Shown here: positions 44,175 to 54,865 of the stretch, piece after piece
Numbering within the stretch: position 1 is the stretch's first letter
Layout of the letters: each line of letters opens with the position of its first letter
Assembly (NCBI GenBank): GCA_017303635.1
Contig: JAFLCG010000004.1
Span: forward strand, 248,001-312,000
Source: Anaerolineae bacterium
GTDB taxonomy: Bacteria > Chloroflexota > Anaerolineae > Aggregatilineales > Phototrophicaceae
Length of the DNA stretch: 64,000 nucleotides
Reading direction: 5' to 3'
Notes under the pieces: model-generated
The model's input: only the letters and a program-made list of their open reading frames with translations
Databases searched by the model: none
What the model was told of the DNA's origin: nothing
Made by a program: the position numbers and the translations under genes

Positions 44175-44720
44175 TCAGGACGTGCTCGCCGAGTCAACCA
44201 GAGTCTGGACTGTAGCTTCGACACTCATTTCGGTCGTATCGAGGATCAACCAGCCCTCAGCAGTCAATTGTGGGATGATGGGATTAAGCTGACGATAGAC
44301 CTCCCGAATGCCCTCATCAATATAGGTACGGGCGGGGCTATCCCCGGAACGCTGGAGGTTCCGGCGATGTGCTTCTTCCTGCGTCGGATACAGCACCACT
44401 TTCTGCACTGGTACCTGGTTGAAAAGTGCGGCGTAATCCGCATTGAGCCCGGGATCCTGGAAATCATCAATGACGACTGCAAACCCGGCCTGCTGGTAGG
44501 TCAGGGCCATGTGCGTGACGGTGCTGCGGGCCAACCGCAACTGCTCGATCAGGGCCGCGCTCCAATCCAGACCGGGCAGGGCCAGGCCGGAAACCACCAT
44601 CATGCGTAGGTCATCGACCGGGATATGGAGACTGCGGGCGAAGTGAGCGGCCAGGGCGCGGCTGGTGGTGCTCTTGCCGACGGCAGGTGGACCAACCAAC
44701 ATAAAGACAGGGGTCATCAT
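44175..44720 (-). CDS. P-loop kinase-like ATPase
   Basis: About 181 residues. Walker A is VGPPAVGKSTTSR near residues 8-20, with DD (VVIDDFQDP) as the Walker-B-like element and a basic lid (EEAHRRNLQRSGDS). It looks like a small-molecule or zeta-toxin-like kinase of the AAA_33 type; the substrate is not evident. The ATG pair at 44720/44717 is preferred over the upstream start at 44738. Confidence 0.75.
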   Translation of the reverse strand: MMTPVFMLVGPPAVGKSTTSRALAAHFARSLHIPVDDLRMMVVSGLALPGLDWSAALIEQLRLARSTVTHMALTYQQAGFAVVIDDFQDPGLNADYAALFNQVPVQKVVLYPTQEEAHRRNLQRSGDSPARTYIDEGIREVYRQLNPIIPQLTAEGWLILDTTEMSVEATVQTLVDSASTS

Positions 44721-44869
44721 CGCTTGCCTTGCTTCCAATGGTGATACAAAGTCAGAGTTAACACAGGCTCCATCTTACCCGCGCCGATCGGATGAGACGA
44801 AAACAGAACCGGGTGCGGTAAAATGCCGGGCAGATGCTCTAACATTGTATAACGATGGTGAAACTTCCC

Positions 44870-45661
44870 ATGCTCACATTCATCAAACTGGGTGGCTCGC
44901 TGGTCACCGATAAACGGCAGGAAAACTGCTTCCGACCGGAAGTGGCAAGCCGGATCGCTACCGAGATCGCGGCGGCCCAGGCCGCGCGCCCGGATTTGCA
45001 ATTGCTGATCGGCCACGGCAGTGGGTCGTTCGGGCATGTGGCGGCCAAACGCTACGGGACGATGCAGGGCGTTCAAACGCCGGAGCAGTGGCGCGGCTAT
45101 GCCGAAGTGGCGACGGTCGCGGCTGAACTCAACTTCCTGATGGCGCAAAGTCTGCGGGCGGCGGGCGTCCCGGCCCTGCGGATTCAACCCTCGGCTTCGG
45201 CACAGGCACGGGACGGGGTGATTATCTCTATGGCGATTGAACCGGTGCGAGCGGCTTTGGAACATGGGTTGGCTCCGCTGGTATACGGGGATGTGGCGCT
45301 GGATTCCGTGCGCGGCGGGACGATTGTCTCAACGGAAACGGTGTTCTTCTATCTGGCACAGCAGCTTCCGGTCGACCGGGTTTTCCTGCTTGGGGAAGTC
45401 GACGGGGTGTACGACCCGCAGGGGGTGGTCATCCCACAGATTACGCCAGGGAACCTGAAAGCGGTCGAGGCGGCGCTGGGCGGTTCTTCCGGTACTGATG
45501 TCACCGGGGGGATGGAAACCAAAGTCCGCGACATGGTGGCACTGGTACAGGCGCGCCCCCAGATGACCATCCGCATCTTCAACGGGCTGACCCCCGGTTT
45601 ACTCCAGGCGGCGCTGGTGGGCGCGGTCGAGCCGGGGACGGCGATTCGGAGTGCAGAGTGA
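44870..45661 (+). CDS. ipk: Isopentenyl phosphate kinase
   Basis: 263 residues, amino acid kinase fold. Phosphorylates isopentenyl phosphate to IPP in the alternative mevalonate pathway. Key marks: FIKLGGSLVTDK at the N-terminus and GHGSGSFGHVAAKRYG with H56, the histidine that separates IPK from fosfomycin kinase and other relatives; later GDVALD and GTDVTGGMETKV. Known chiefly from Archaea, also from Chloroflexi. An ATG at 44855 is possible, but 44870 has GGTGA upstream and fits the usual N-terminus. No other mevalonate gene is in the window. Confidence 0.9.
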   Translation: MLTFIKLGGSLVTDKRQENCFRPEVASRIATEIAAAQAARPDLQLLIGHGSGSFGHVAAKRYGTMQGVQTPEQWRGYAEVATVAAELNFLMAQSLRAAGVPALRIQPSASAQARDGVIISMAIEPVRAALEHGLAPLVYGDVALDSVRGGTIVSTETVFFYLAQQLPVDRVFLLGEVDGVYDPQGVVIPQITPGNLKAVEAALGGSSGTDVTGGMETKVRDMVALVQARPQMTIRIFNGLTPGLLQAALVGAVEPGTAIRSAE

Positions 45662-46061
45662 AGAAGTGAAGGGTGCGGGAGACCGGTCGATAGAGGTTGT
45701 CGGGATGGTTGACAGGTTAACCAAAGAGCCGCTGACATGGCTGGCGGGTGGACGGGGAGCTGTCGCCAACCATCACTTTTGTACCCGCGGGAAGCTCGGT
45801 CATAGCCGCTGAAATTTGTCGGTCACGGCGGCAAGACAGGCGCGCGTCACCATTTGACAACTAACCCTCTTTTCTGGTGGGAAGCTCGGTAGGTGCCGCT
45901 GGGAGTTGTTCGTCAGGGATGTGGATGGGGACATGGGGATGGTCTCCTCATTGCAGCAAACCCAGCAGGGGGAGTGTTGCAGCGGTTGCTGCAATTCCCG
46001 TCGGGTGGATGGTTCGGTCACGGTCATGGAAAGGCGCGTTTTGAGTGCCCTACCGGGCAAG
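45662..46061 (-). other. Unassigned region behind a LexA-like promoter
   Basis: No long gene. On the minus strand, downstream of promoter copy 4, AGGAG precedes ATG 45934, opening a 44-codon frame (MSPSTSLTNNSQRHLPSFPP...) that ends in CTATGA, overlapping a 28-codon frame starting MTELPAGTKV. A direct repeat CAGCGGC-n-ACCGAGCTTCCC occurs at about 45901-45879 and 45812-45790. A hairpin TTGCAGC/GCTGCAA (45977-45994) lies in the leader. This may be a small-peptide operon or a decayed element. Confidence 0.4.
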
Positions 46062-46109
46062 ATCATAGCACAGCTTCCGCCCTAAAACGGAACATTTGTT
46101 TCGATTTTC
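46062..46109 (-). promoter_or_regulatory. Dyad operator plus extended -10, copy 4
   Basis: On the minus strand GAAACAAATGTTCC (46102-46089) in AAAATC/GTTTT flanks, then 21 bases, then TGC-TATGAT (-10 at 46067-46062). The -10 region CTATGATCTTGCC is identical to that of copy 3. Confidence 0.6.
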
Positions 46110-46154
46110 AGGCGTTTTGGACGCAGGGTAACACCACCATAGATCAGGGAGACG

Positions 46155-46270
46155 GAACCCCTCCCCTACCCCCTCCCCGTGTGCGGAGAGGGGAACCGGA
46201 GTGATCTTTAGAGAGACATTGCAAAAGGTTATTAAGGGGCGACCCGGCGGGCCGCCCCCTACAAAAAGCC
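46155..46270. repeat. Dispersed intergenic repeats
   Basis: CCCCTACCCCCTCCCCGTGT/GCGGAGAGGGG hairpin region (46165-46193) and AAGGGGCGACCCGGCGGGCC/GCCCCCTAC (46230-46261). Confidence 0.65.
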
Positions 46271-46336
46271 GTTCCACGATTTGCGGTAGTGTGACCCCGA
46301 CCTACATACAGGCAGGAAGCCGTGAACGAAGTCGGG

Positions 46337-46825
46337 CTACTGGCGGGCGCGACGCCAGGTGATTTTGAGTTCGGTATCGGTCACGCTGACTTCGGTGACT
46401 TCGGCGGCGGTCTGGGCGGCGACACGATTCAAGCCCGCGGCAATATCGGCATTCCAGCGGTCGAGCGTGGCTTGCTCGGCGGTGAAGCCATTAAAGTTCA
46501 TCGACTGCACCGTGATCTGCAACGCGCCGCTGGCAGCAGCGGCAAGCAAGGTCATCGAGCCGGGGAACTGCCGACCATCCGCCGTGACCAGTGTGCCATT
46601 GACCACGATCTGCCCGGCCTGCAAATCGGCGCGGGCATCCCGCACCTGGATGCGCTGGGCATTGCTGAGCACATTCACCAGCACATCCTGTACCTGTTGT
46701 TCGGTCAGCGACGCGCTGAGATAGGTATATTCACTATCCGCCTGAATGCTGACATCAGCACCGGCATTGCAGGCCAGCACCGCCAACAGCAGCATTCCAA
46801 ACACGATCTTTAGCGGCGATTTCAT
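46337..46825 (-). CDS. Putative lipoprotein
   Basis: 162 residues. Signal peptide with lipobox LAVLAC (Cys19). The mature part begins NAGADVSIQADSEYTYLSAS and contains an alpha/beta pattern with LTEQQVQDVLVNVL and TLDRWNADIAAGLNRVAA. It resembles no family I can name. The sequence in front of the ATG has AGGAGGC. Next leftward gene absent; upstream gene is the EamA transporter, 55 bases away in the same direction, so the two may share a transcript. Confidence 0.75.
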   Translation of the reverse strand: MKSPLKIVFGMLLLAVLACNAGADVSIQADSEYTYLSASLTEQQVQDVLVNVLSNAQRIQVRDARADLQAGQIVVNGTLVTADGRQFPGSMTLLAAAASGALQITVQSMNFNGFTAEQATLDRWNADIAAGLNRVAAQTAAEVTEVSVTDTELKITWRRARQ

Positions 46826-46880
46826 TCAACAAGCCTCCTACTGGTTCAATCCATGCCTATGCCATCATACTCCCAGAAGG

Positions 46881-47954
46881 TCATTCGTTGGCATGGATAT
46901 GCCGATGATGAATGTCAGGCAAATGCGGATGCTCATGTTCCAACGGCTCATGCGTGTGCCGATGCGAATGAGTCAGGCGCGGGTTGGTCATGCCGGGATG
47001 CTGGTGCGTGTGGTGACCATCATCGTGCCGGTGCCGATGATCGTGGGTGATGGCTTCATGACGATGCAGATGGGTATGTTTTTCAGTGAGCAGCAGGATC
47101 ATCGCCGCGCTCATCAGCAGCAAGGCCACCGCAAACAGCGGCGTGAAGGCATCCTGAAAGAGGATAAAAGCAAGAACCACACCGGCCAGCGGCGCAGTCC
47201 CAAAGACGGCACTGGTACGGGCGGCCCCCAAGCCACGCATGGCGCGGATGAACAGGACGATGCTCAAGCCATAGCTGAGGCTGCCCAAGAGCAGCGCGAC
47301 CGCAATCGTCGACAGGGGTGGGAACGGATTGCCCAACAGCAGCGCGATCACTAAGGAGACGGTGCCGGCTCCCAACCCTTTGATGAGCACGATGGTCAAC
47401 GGGTCTTTGGCAGAGATATTGCGGGTGAGGTTGTTATCAATCCCCCAGAGCGCACAGGCACCCACTACGCCCAGCGCACCCAGCGAGAGTCCCCATTGGC
47501 CGCTGCCATCCCAAGAGAGCAGAATGCTGCCGACCGTGACCGCCAGAATGACCGCCACCGCCCGCTTGCTCATGGCTTCCTGAAAGACGACGGCCGCGAT
47601 CAGCGCGGTGGCGACGCTCTCAAAGTTGAGCAAGAGGGACGCGGTCGAGGCCGGCGTTTCCCGCAGGCTGAACAAGAGCAGGATGGGGGCCAGCACACCC
47701 CCTGCCAAAACCGCACCAAAGAGCCAGCGATAATCGGATCGGACAAGCCGGGCTTCCTGTTGGCCCTGGGGCGACCAGGCGACCAGCAGCAGCTTCAAGA
47801 GCAGGACTCCCAGGCCACTCCCCAGATAGAGAAAAGCAGCCAGTAAAACCGGCTCCACCTGCCCCAGGAGCAGCTTGCCCAATGGCGCGCTGGCCCCGAA
47901 CAGCAAGGCGGCGGCGAAGGCTTGCAGAGTGGGAATGATATGGGATCGCTGCAT
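46881..47954 (-). CDS. EamA/DMT-family transporter with His-rich tail
   Basis: 357 residues. Ten membrane helices in two EamA halves (residues ~7-290). The last 66 residues after LLLTEKHTHLH contain 23 histidines in HxH and HxHxH patterns with Asp/Glu, probably cytoplasmic. Such tails bind Zn, Ni or Co and occur in metal transporters, unusual for an EamA protein. ATG 47954 has GAGAGG 8 bases upstream; GTG 47963 is an alternative. Substrate unknown; metal or metal-complex export is a reasonable guess. Confidence 0.85.
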   Translation of the reverse strand: MQRSHIIPTLQAFAAALLFGASAPLGKLLLGQVEPVLLAAFLYLGSGLGVLLLKLLLVAWSPQGQQEARLVRSDYRWLFGAVLAGGVLAPILLLFSLRETPASTASLLLNFESVATALIAAVVFQEAMSKRAVAVILAVTVGSILLSWDGSGQWGLSLGALGVVGACALWGIDNNLTRNISAKDPLTIVLIKGLGAGTVSLVIALLLGNPFPPLSTIAVALLLGSLSYGLSIVLFIRAMRGLGAARTSAVFGTAPLAGVVLAFILFQDAFTPLFAVALLLMSAAMILLLTEKHTHLHRHEAITHDHRHRHDDGHHTHQHPGMTNPRLTHSHRHTHEPLEHEHPHLPDIHHRHIHANE

Positions 47955-48009
47955 GACAGGCACCTCTCAATCGGACGCGAAGCGACGGTTCCAGGCGGAT
48001 ACACCACCC

Positions 48010-48125
48010 CACGAACCCTCATCCCCCATCCCCTTCTCCCAGTGGGAGAAGGGGCGGGCGCTTCAACAGTCGCTTGCCCTCAGGAGCGCTGGAGGCGGAT
48101 CCAGGGTGAGGGCATCACAGCCTCT
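48010..48125. repeat. Full-length palindromic repeat unit
   Basis: CCCTCATCCCCCATCCCCTT, hairpin CTTCTCCCAGTGGGAGAAG (48032-48050), ending CAGGGTGAGGGC (48102-48113). Same ends as the copies at 10429 and 61680. Confidence 0.75.
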
Positions 48126-48141
48126 AGTCGCCGGGCCGTCC

Positions 48142-51345
<3,204 letters not shown>

Positions 51346-51415
51346 GGGTCATCCTGATGCGTTGTGGGTGCATCAGGATTATGGCACAAGACCCAGGGAT
51401 TAGCAGGCCAAGTGG

Positions 51416-52732
51416 CTATGTCGCCGTCCCCTCCCAGATGGCATCATGGACAGCGCGGCGCAGTTCGATGGTGCCGGGTTGCAGCCGCCCCGGGTAGACG
51501 CTGTTGGTCAGCAGGGCCACCACCAAGCGCGCTTCTGGGTCGATCCAGAGCGAGGTGCCGGTGAAGCCGGTATGCCCGAAGGACTGGGGGCTGAAGTGAT
51601 TCCCCGCCGAGGATCCCTCTAACGACTTGAGCATCCACCCCAGGCCGCGCCGTTCGATGCCGGTGACCGCCTGTACCGAGGTGGCTCCGGCGACGAGTTC
51701 CGGTGCTAAACCAAAGGCTCCCCCGCCAGCCAGCCAGGCTTGCCCAAAAGCAGCCACATCGACAGCCGCGCCGAATAAACCAGCATGACCGGCCACACCA
51801 CCCAGGCCGCAGGCATTCTCGTCATGGACTTCGCCCCAGGCGCGGCGGTGCCGCCAGCGTGGGTCGATCTCGGTCGGCGCGGTCTGCTCTCGGGTCAGGC
51901 CGTGATCGCGTACCGGATTAAAGGTCAGGGTGGTCAGGTGGGCGGGCTGCAGGACGAGAGAGTGGATCAAGGTGGTAAGTGGCTGGTGGTCAGTGGTCAG
52001 TGGAGCGTGATTGGTGATTAGTGAAGGTTCATTTTGGGAGTCACCCAATCCAGGTCTGGAATCCTTTGCGTCTTGAAAAAGCCTGACGGCGGCCTCGCCC
52101 AGCAGGATGAGGCCAAGATCGCTATAGCGGATGGCCGCACCGGGCGGCCCGATGAACGGGGTTTCGCAGATGGCGGCCAGACCGCGCCCAAAGCGGGTGG
52201 CAGGATCAAGGGGGTCGGGTTCGGTGGGAGGTGGCGGCACTGGCCCGGTCAGCTCATACAGCGCCCGCCAGGGGACTAAGCCGCCGGTATGCGTCAACAG
52301 GTGCTGGAACGTGATTTGGGCCGGGTCGATCCGCAAGTCGGTCAGATCGGGCGCAACCGGCAGCGGTGTATTGGTGTGCGGATCCCAACCGCCGTTGATT
52401 GACCGCGGACCCGTCGCCCCAAATTCCGGGATGATCTCGACCAGCGGCGTAGCCAGCGACAGACTAGAGTCACTCAGCAGTTTGAGGAAGGCGGTGGTGG
52501 TGAAGAGTTTGGTCACGGAAGCCAGATCGAAACGCAGGCGTGGATCGGTCAGCGGGGCGCTCATTTCCCCCTGCCAGCCCCAGGACGCATCCAGCACGTG
52601 CTCGTCCCGGTGCCAGACGGCCAGGCTCAGGGCGGTGCAGAGGCTGCCGACGTATTGCTCCGCCAGCGCGTTCAAGCGTTCGAGCGTCGCGGTGGGCAAG
52701 GCGTTATCGGTGAGAAGCGTCGGTACAGGCAT
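51416..52732 (-). CDS. Serine hydrolase, beta-lactamase/class C family
   Basis: 438 residues, no clear signal peptide. SxxK nucleophile motif is SVTK (FDLASVTKLFTTTAFLKL, about residues 72-89), and the distal HTGFTGTSLWIDPE is the usual KTG-equivalent region. Such proteins are esterases, D-aminopeptidases or penicillin-binding-like enzymes. A stretch DSQNEPSLITNHAPLTTDHQ (about residues 235-254) is encoded by quasi-tandem repeats (51966-52025). The start MPVPTLLTDN at 52732 is preferred to 52765. Confidence 0.85.
   Translation of the reverse strand: MPVPTLLTDNALPTATLERLNALAEQYVGSLCTALSLAVWHRDEHVLDASWGWQGEMSAPLTDPRLRFDLASVTKLFTTTAFLKLLSDSSLSLATPLVEIIPEFGATGPRSINGGWDPHTNTPLPVAPDLTDLRIDPAQITFQHLLTHTGGLVPWRALYELTGPVPPPPTEPDPLDPATRFGRGLAAICETPFIGPPGAAIRYSDLGLILLGEAAVRLFQDAKDSRPGLGDSQNEPSLITNHAPLTTDHQPLTTLIHSLVLQPAHLTTLTFNPVRDHGLTREQTAPTEIDPRWRHRRAWGEVHDENACGLGGVAGHAGLFGAAVDVAAFGQAWLAGGGAFGLAPELVAGATSVQAVTGIERRGLGWMLKSLEGSSAGNHFSPQSFGHTGFTGTSLWIDPEARLVVALLTNSVYPGRLQPGTIELRRAVHDAIWEGTAT
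51966..52025. repeat. Quasi-tandem repeat in frame within serine hydrolase gene
   Basis: GTGGCTGGTGGTCAGTGGTCAGTGG-like units followed by TGATTGGTGATTAGTGAAGG. Same type as intergenic units at 28390, 29148 and 40669. It codes for an extra Thr/Leu/His-rich loop. Confidence 0.65.
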
Positions 52733-52852
52733 AAGGAATCTGTCCTGTGGGCAACTAGGATGCATGTTTATGGATTATAGCCTGCCTACCGCCAATCGAT
52801 TGATCAACGCTATACTCGTGCCGACCTGTGCCCGTTTGACTGAGGATTTGCC

Positions 52853-53788
52853 ATGCCCATCCCGTATCCCCGCCTGCGCCTGATCCTGATCGGATTTGCC
52901 GCGCTGATCCTGATCCCGACCGCGATCTACTGGAGCTTTGTCGCCCGCGCCGGGACGCTGCCGCCACATGCTTTCACCCGCGAGGACAGTGGTCGCCCGC
53001 TGGTGATCGCCCATCAGGGCGGGGATGGTGAAAGGCCCAGCAATACGCTGATGGCGTTCAGCTATGCGGTGGAGCTAGGGGCAGATGTGCTCGACCTGGA
53101 TATTCACAGCACCAGCGACGGGGTGCTGGTGGTCATCCATGATGATACGGTTGACCGCACGACGGATGGTAGCGGGCGCATCCAGGATTTCACCTTCGCG
53201 GATCTGCAAACGCTGGATGCAGGCTACGACTGGCCGACCCTGGCGGAAGAATCCGCCCGTACCGACCGCCCGTATCGCGGGCAGGGCGTGACCATCCCCT
53301 CGCTCGAACAGGTTTTTGAAGCCTTCCCGAACGAACGCTACGGGATCGAAATCAAGCAGCGGGAACCGTCGATCGTGACGCCGTTCTGCGAGATGCTGCG
53401 GCGCTTCGAACTGACCGAGCGCACGGTGGTTTCTTCCTTCCATCCTGAAACGATGCTTGAATTCCGCGCTGCCTGCCCGGAGGTGATGAGCAGTCTGGTC
53501 GAGGCCGAGGTGCGCCCCTTCTACTTTCTGTCGCTGTTCGGGATGGGGGATGCCTACGACTCGCCAGCACATGCGCTGCAAGTCCCGCTGACGGCCCGCG
53601 CCTTCGGCCTGACGCTCAAGATTGTGCGTCCGTCACTGATCGAAGCAGCCCACGATAAAGGCATGGTGGTCTATCCGTGGACGATCAACAGTGAGGCGGA
53701 GATGCGCCAGATGCTCGGCTATGGCGTGGATGGCATCAACACGGACTACCCTGCTCGCCTGCTGTCGATCATGAACGGTGGTCTGTAA
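52853..53788 (+). CDS. Glycerophosphodiester phosphodiesterase
   Basis: 311 residues. An N-terminal membrane anchor (LILIGFAALILIPTAIYW) precedes a GDPD TIM barrel: AHQGGDGERPSNTLMAFSYA with catalytic His and Glu, DVLDLDIHSTSDGVLVVIHD (metal Glu is replaced by LDLDIH, metal-binding by D/H), and the second His in HDDTVDRTTDG. Hydrolyses glycerophosphodiesters, likely at the outer membrane face. GAGGA before ATG. Convergent with the VOC gene (3-base gap). Confidence 0.92.
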   Translation: MPIPYPRLRLILIGFAALILIPTAIYWSFVARAGTLPPHAFTREDSGRPLVIAHQGGDGERPSNTLMAFSYAVELGADVLDLDIHSTSDGVLVVIHDDTVDRTTDGSGRIQDFTFADLQTLDAGYDWPTLAEESARTDRPYRGQGVTIPSLEQVFEAFPNERYGIEIKQREPSIVTPFCEMLRRFELTERTVVSSFHPETMLEFRAACPEVMSSLVEAEVRPFYFLSLFGMGDAYDSPAHALQVPLTARAFGLTLKIVRPSLIEAAHDKGMVVYPWTINSEAEMRQMLGYGVDGINTDYPARLLSIMNGGL

Positions 53789-53791
53789 CCG

Positions 53792-54136
53792 CTATTCCTG
53801 CACAAATTCGTAGGTGTTGCCGTCCGGGTCGCGCACGCCGATGATCGGCTTGCCGTCTGCATCCTTGCCCCGGTTGATGATCTGCCCGCCCGAATCCAAC
53901 ACCGTCTGCTGGAGCGCAGGCAGGTTCGGCACCGCGAGGCGGAACTGATGACGGTTTTGCTTCGCCTCCACCCCGGCGATTTCGTTCGGGCAAACGACCA
54001 GCACCTGCCCGGCAAAGGTACCTTTGTAGAGTGGGCCATCCCCCAGCGGTTTGAGATTGGCATGAAAGACGGCATCGTAGAAGGCGACCATCTCCGGCAT
54101 ATGCGTCACTGCCAGGGTGATGTTCTGGATGTACAC
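53792..54136 (-). CDS. VOC-family (glyoxalase-like) protein
   Basis: 114 residues, two beta-alpha-beta-beta-beta modules: MYIQNITLAVTHMPEMVAFY at the start and DADGKPIIGVRDPDGNTYEF at the end, with E in the last strand as possible metal ligand. GTG start with AAAGGAGGG, a strong ribosome site. Role may be resistance or dioxygenase-like; not assignable. Divergent from the TetR gene and thus a likely target of that repressor. Confidence 0.88.
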   Translation of the reverse strand: MYIQNITLAVTHMPEMVAFYDAVFHANLKPLGDGPLYKGTFAGQVLVVCPNEIAGVEAKQNRHQFRLAVPNLPALQQTVLDSGGQIINRGKDADGKPIIGVRDPDGNTYEFVQE

Positions 54137-54193
54137 GGCACCCTCCTTTCGCTTTTCCCTCTACCCTCAGTATAGTCCCCTTTCGCTCATCTG

Positions 54194-54256
54194 TTGACAT
54201 CTCGCCAAATTGATGTTAATTTAACTAACATCAATTTAACGACACTAACATCAAAG
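54194..54256 (+). promoter_or_regulatory. TetR operator and promoter region
   Basis: Perfect 11-base inverted arms AATTGATGTTA (54208-54218) and TAACATCAATT (54226-54236) around a 7-base spacer; a further half-site TAACATCAAAG follows at 54246. TTGACA (54194-54199) lies upstream with a TAATTT-like -10 inside the dyad, so binding should block transcription of the TetR gene. Confidence 0.7.
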
Positions 54257-54262
54257 TACATT

Positions 54263-54865
54263 ATGACCAAACGTCAATACCGGGGAACCGCCCAGGCCGA
54301 AGTCGCCGCACTCACTCGTCAACGCATCCTCGAAGCCACTGTGGCACTCGCCAATGAGCGCTGGGTAGATGAAATCACGCTGGAGGACATCGCGGAAAAA
54401 TCGGGCGTGACAGCGCAGACCATCCTGCGGCACTTTGGCTCCAAGGACGGGTTAGCCACGGAAGCCGCCCGCACAGGCAACCATGCGGTTTTGGAGCAGC
54501 GCAACGCCGCTATCGCCGGGGATCTGGAGAACATCACCAGCAACCTGACCGAACACTATGAAGCATTTGGGGAACGGGTCTTCCGCACTTTGGCACAGGA
54601 TGCAACCTTTCCCCAGTTCAAGGCCTTTTTGCAGGAAGGGCGGCACTTTCACCGTCAGTGGGTGGAGCGGGTGTTTGCGCCCTGGCTCCAGAAGCTAAGT
54701 GAGGCACCGCGGGAACGCCTGACCCTCCAACTGATCGCCGTGTGTGACGTCCATCTATGGCGCGTCTACCGACATGAACTGAGCCTCTCCAGCGAGGACT
54801 ACCGTGCCCTGCTGCTGGATCTGTTACGTGCTTTACTCAACCAGAATATGGAGCAACCGTCATGA
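54263..54865 (+). CDS. TetR-family regulator
   Basis: 200 residues. The N-terminal HTH is complete: RQRILEATVALANERWVDEI then EDIAEKSGVTAQTILRHFGS (about residues 16-57). The C-terminal ligand domain is typical in size. ATG 54263; earlier codons belong to the operator. The stop overlaps the start of the glycosyltransferase gene (ATGA), and a dyad operator lies directly in front, so the regulator likely controls its own operon and perhaps the VOC gene. Confidence 0.92.
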   Translation: MTKRQYRGTAQAEVAALTRQRILEATVALANERWVDEITLEDIAEKSGVTAQTILRHFGSKDGLATEAARTGNHAVLEQRNAAIAGDLENITSNLTEHYEAFGERVFRTLAQDATFPQFKAFLQEGRHFHRQWVERVFAPWLQKLSEAPRERLTLQLIAVCDVHLWRVYRHELSLSSEDYRALLLDLLRALLNQNMEQPS

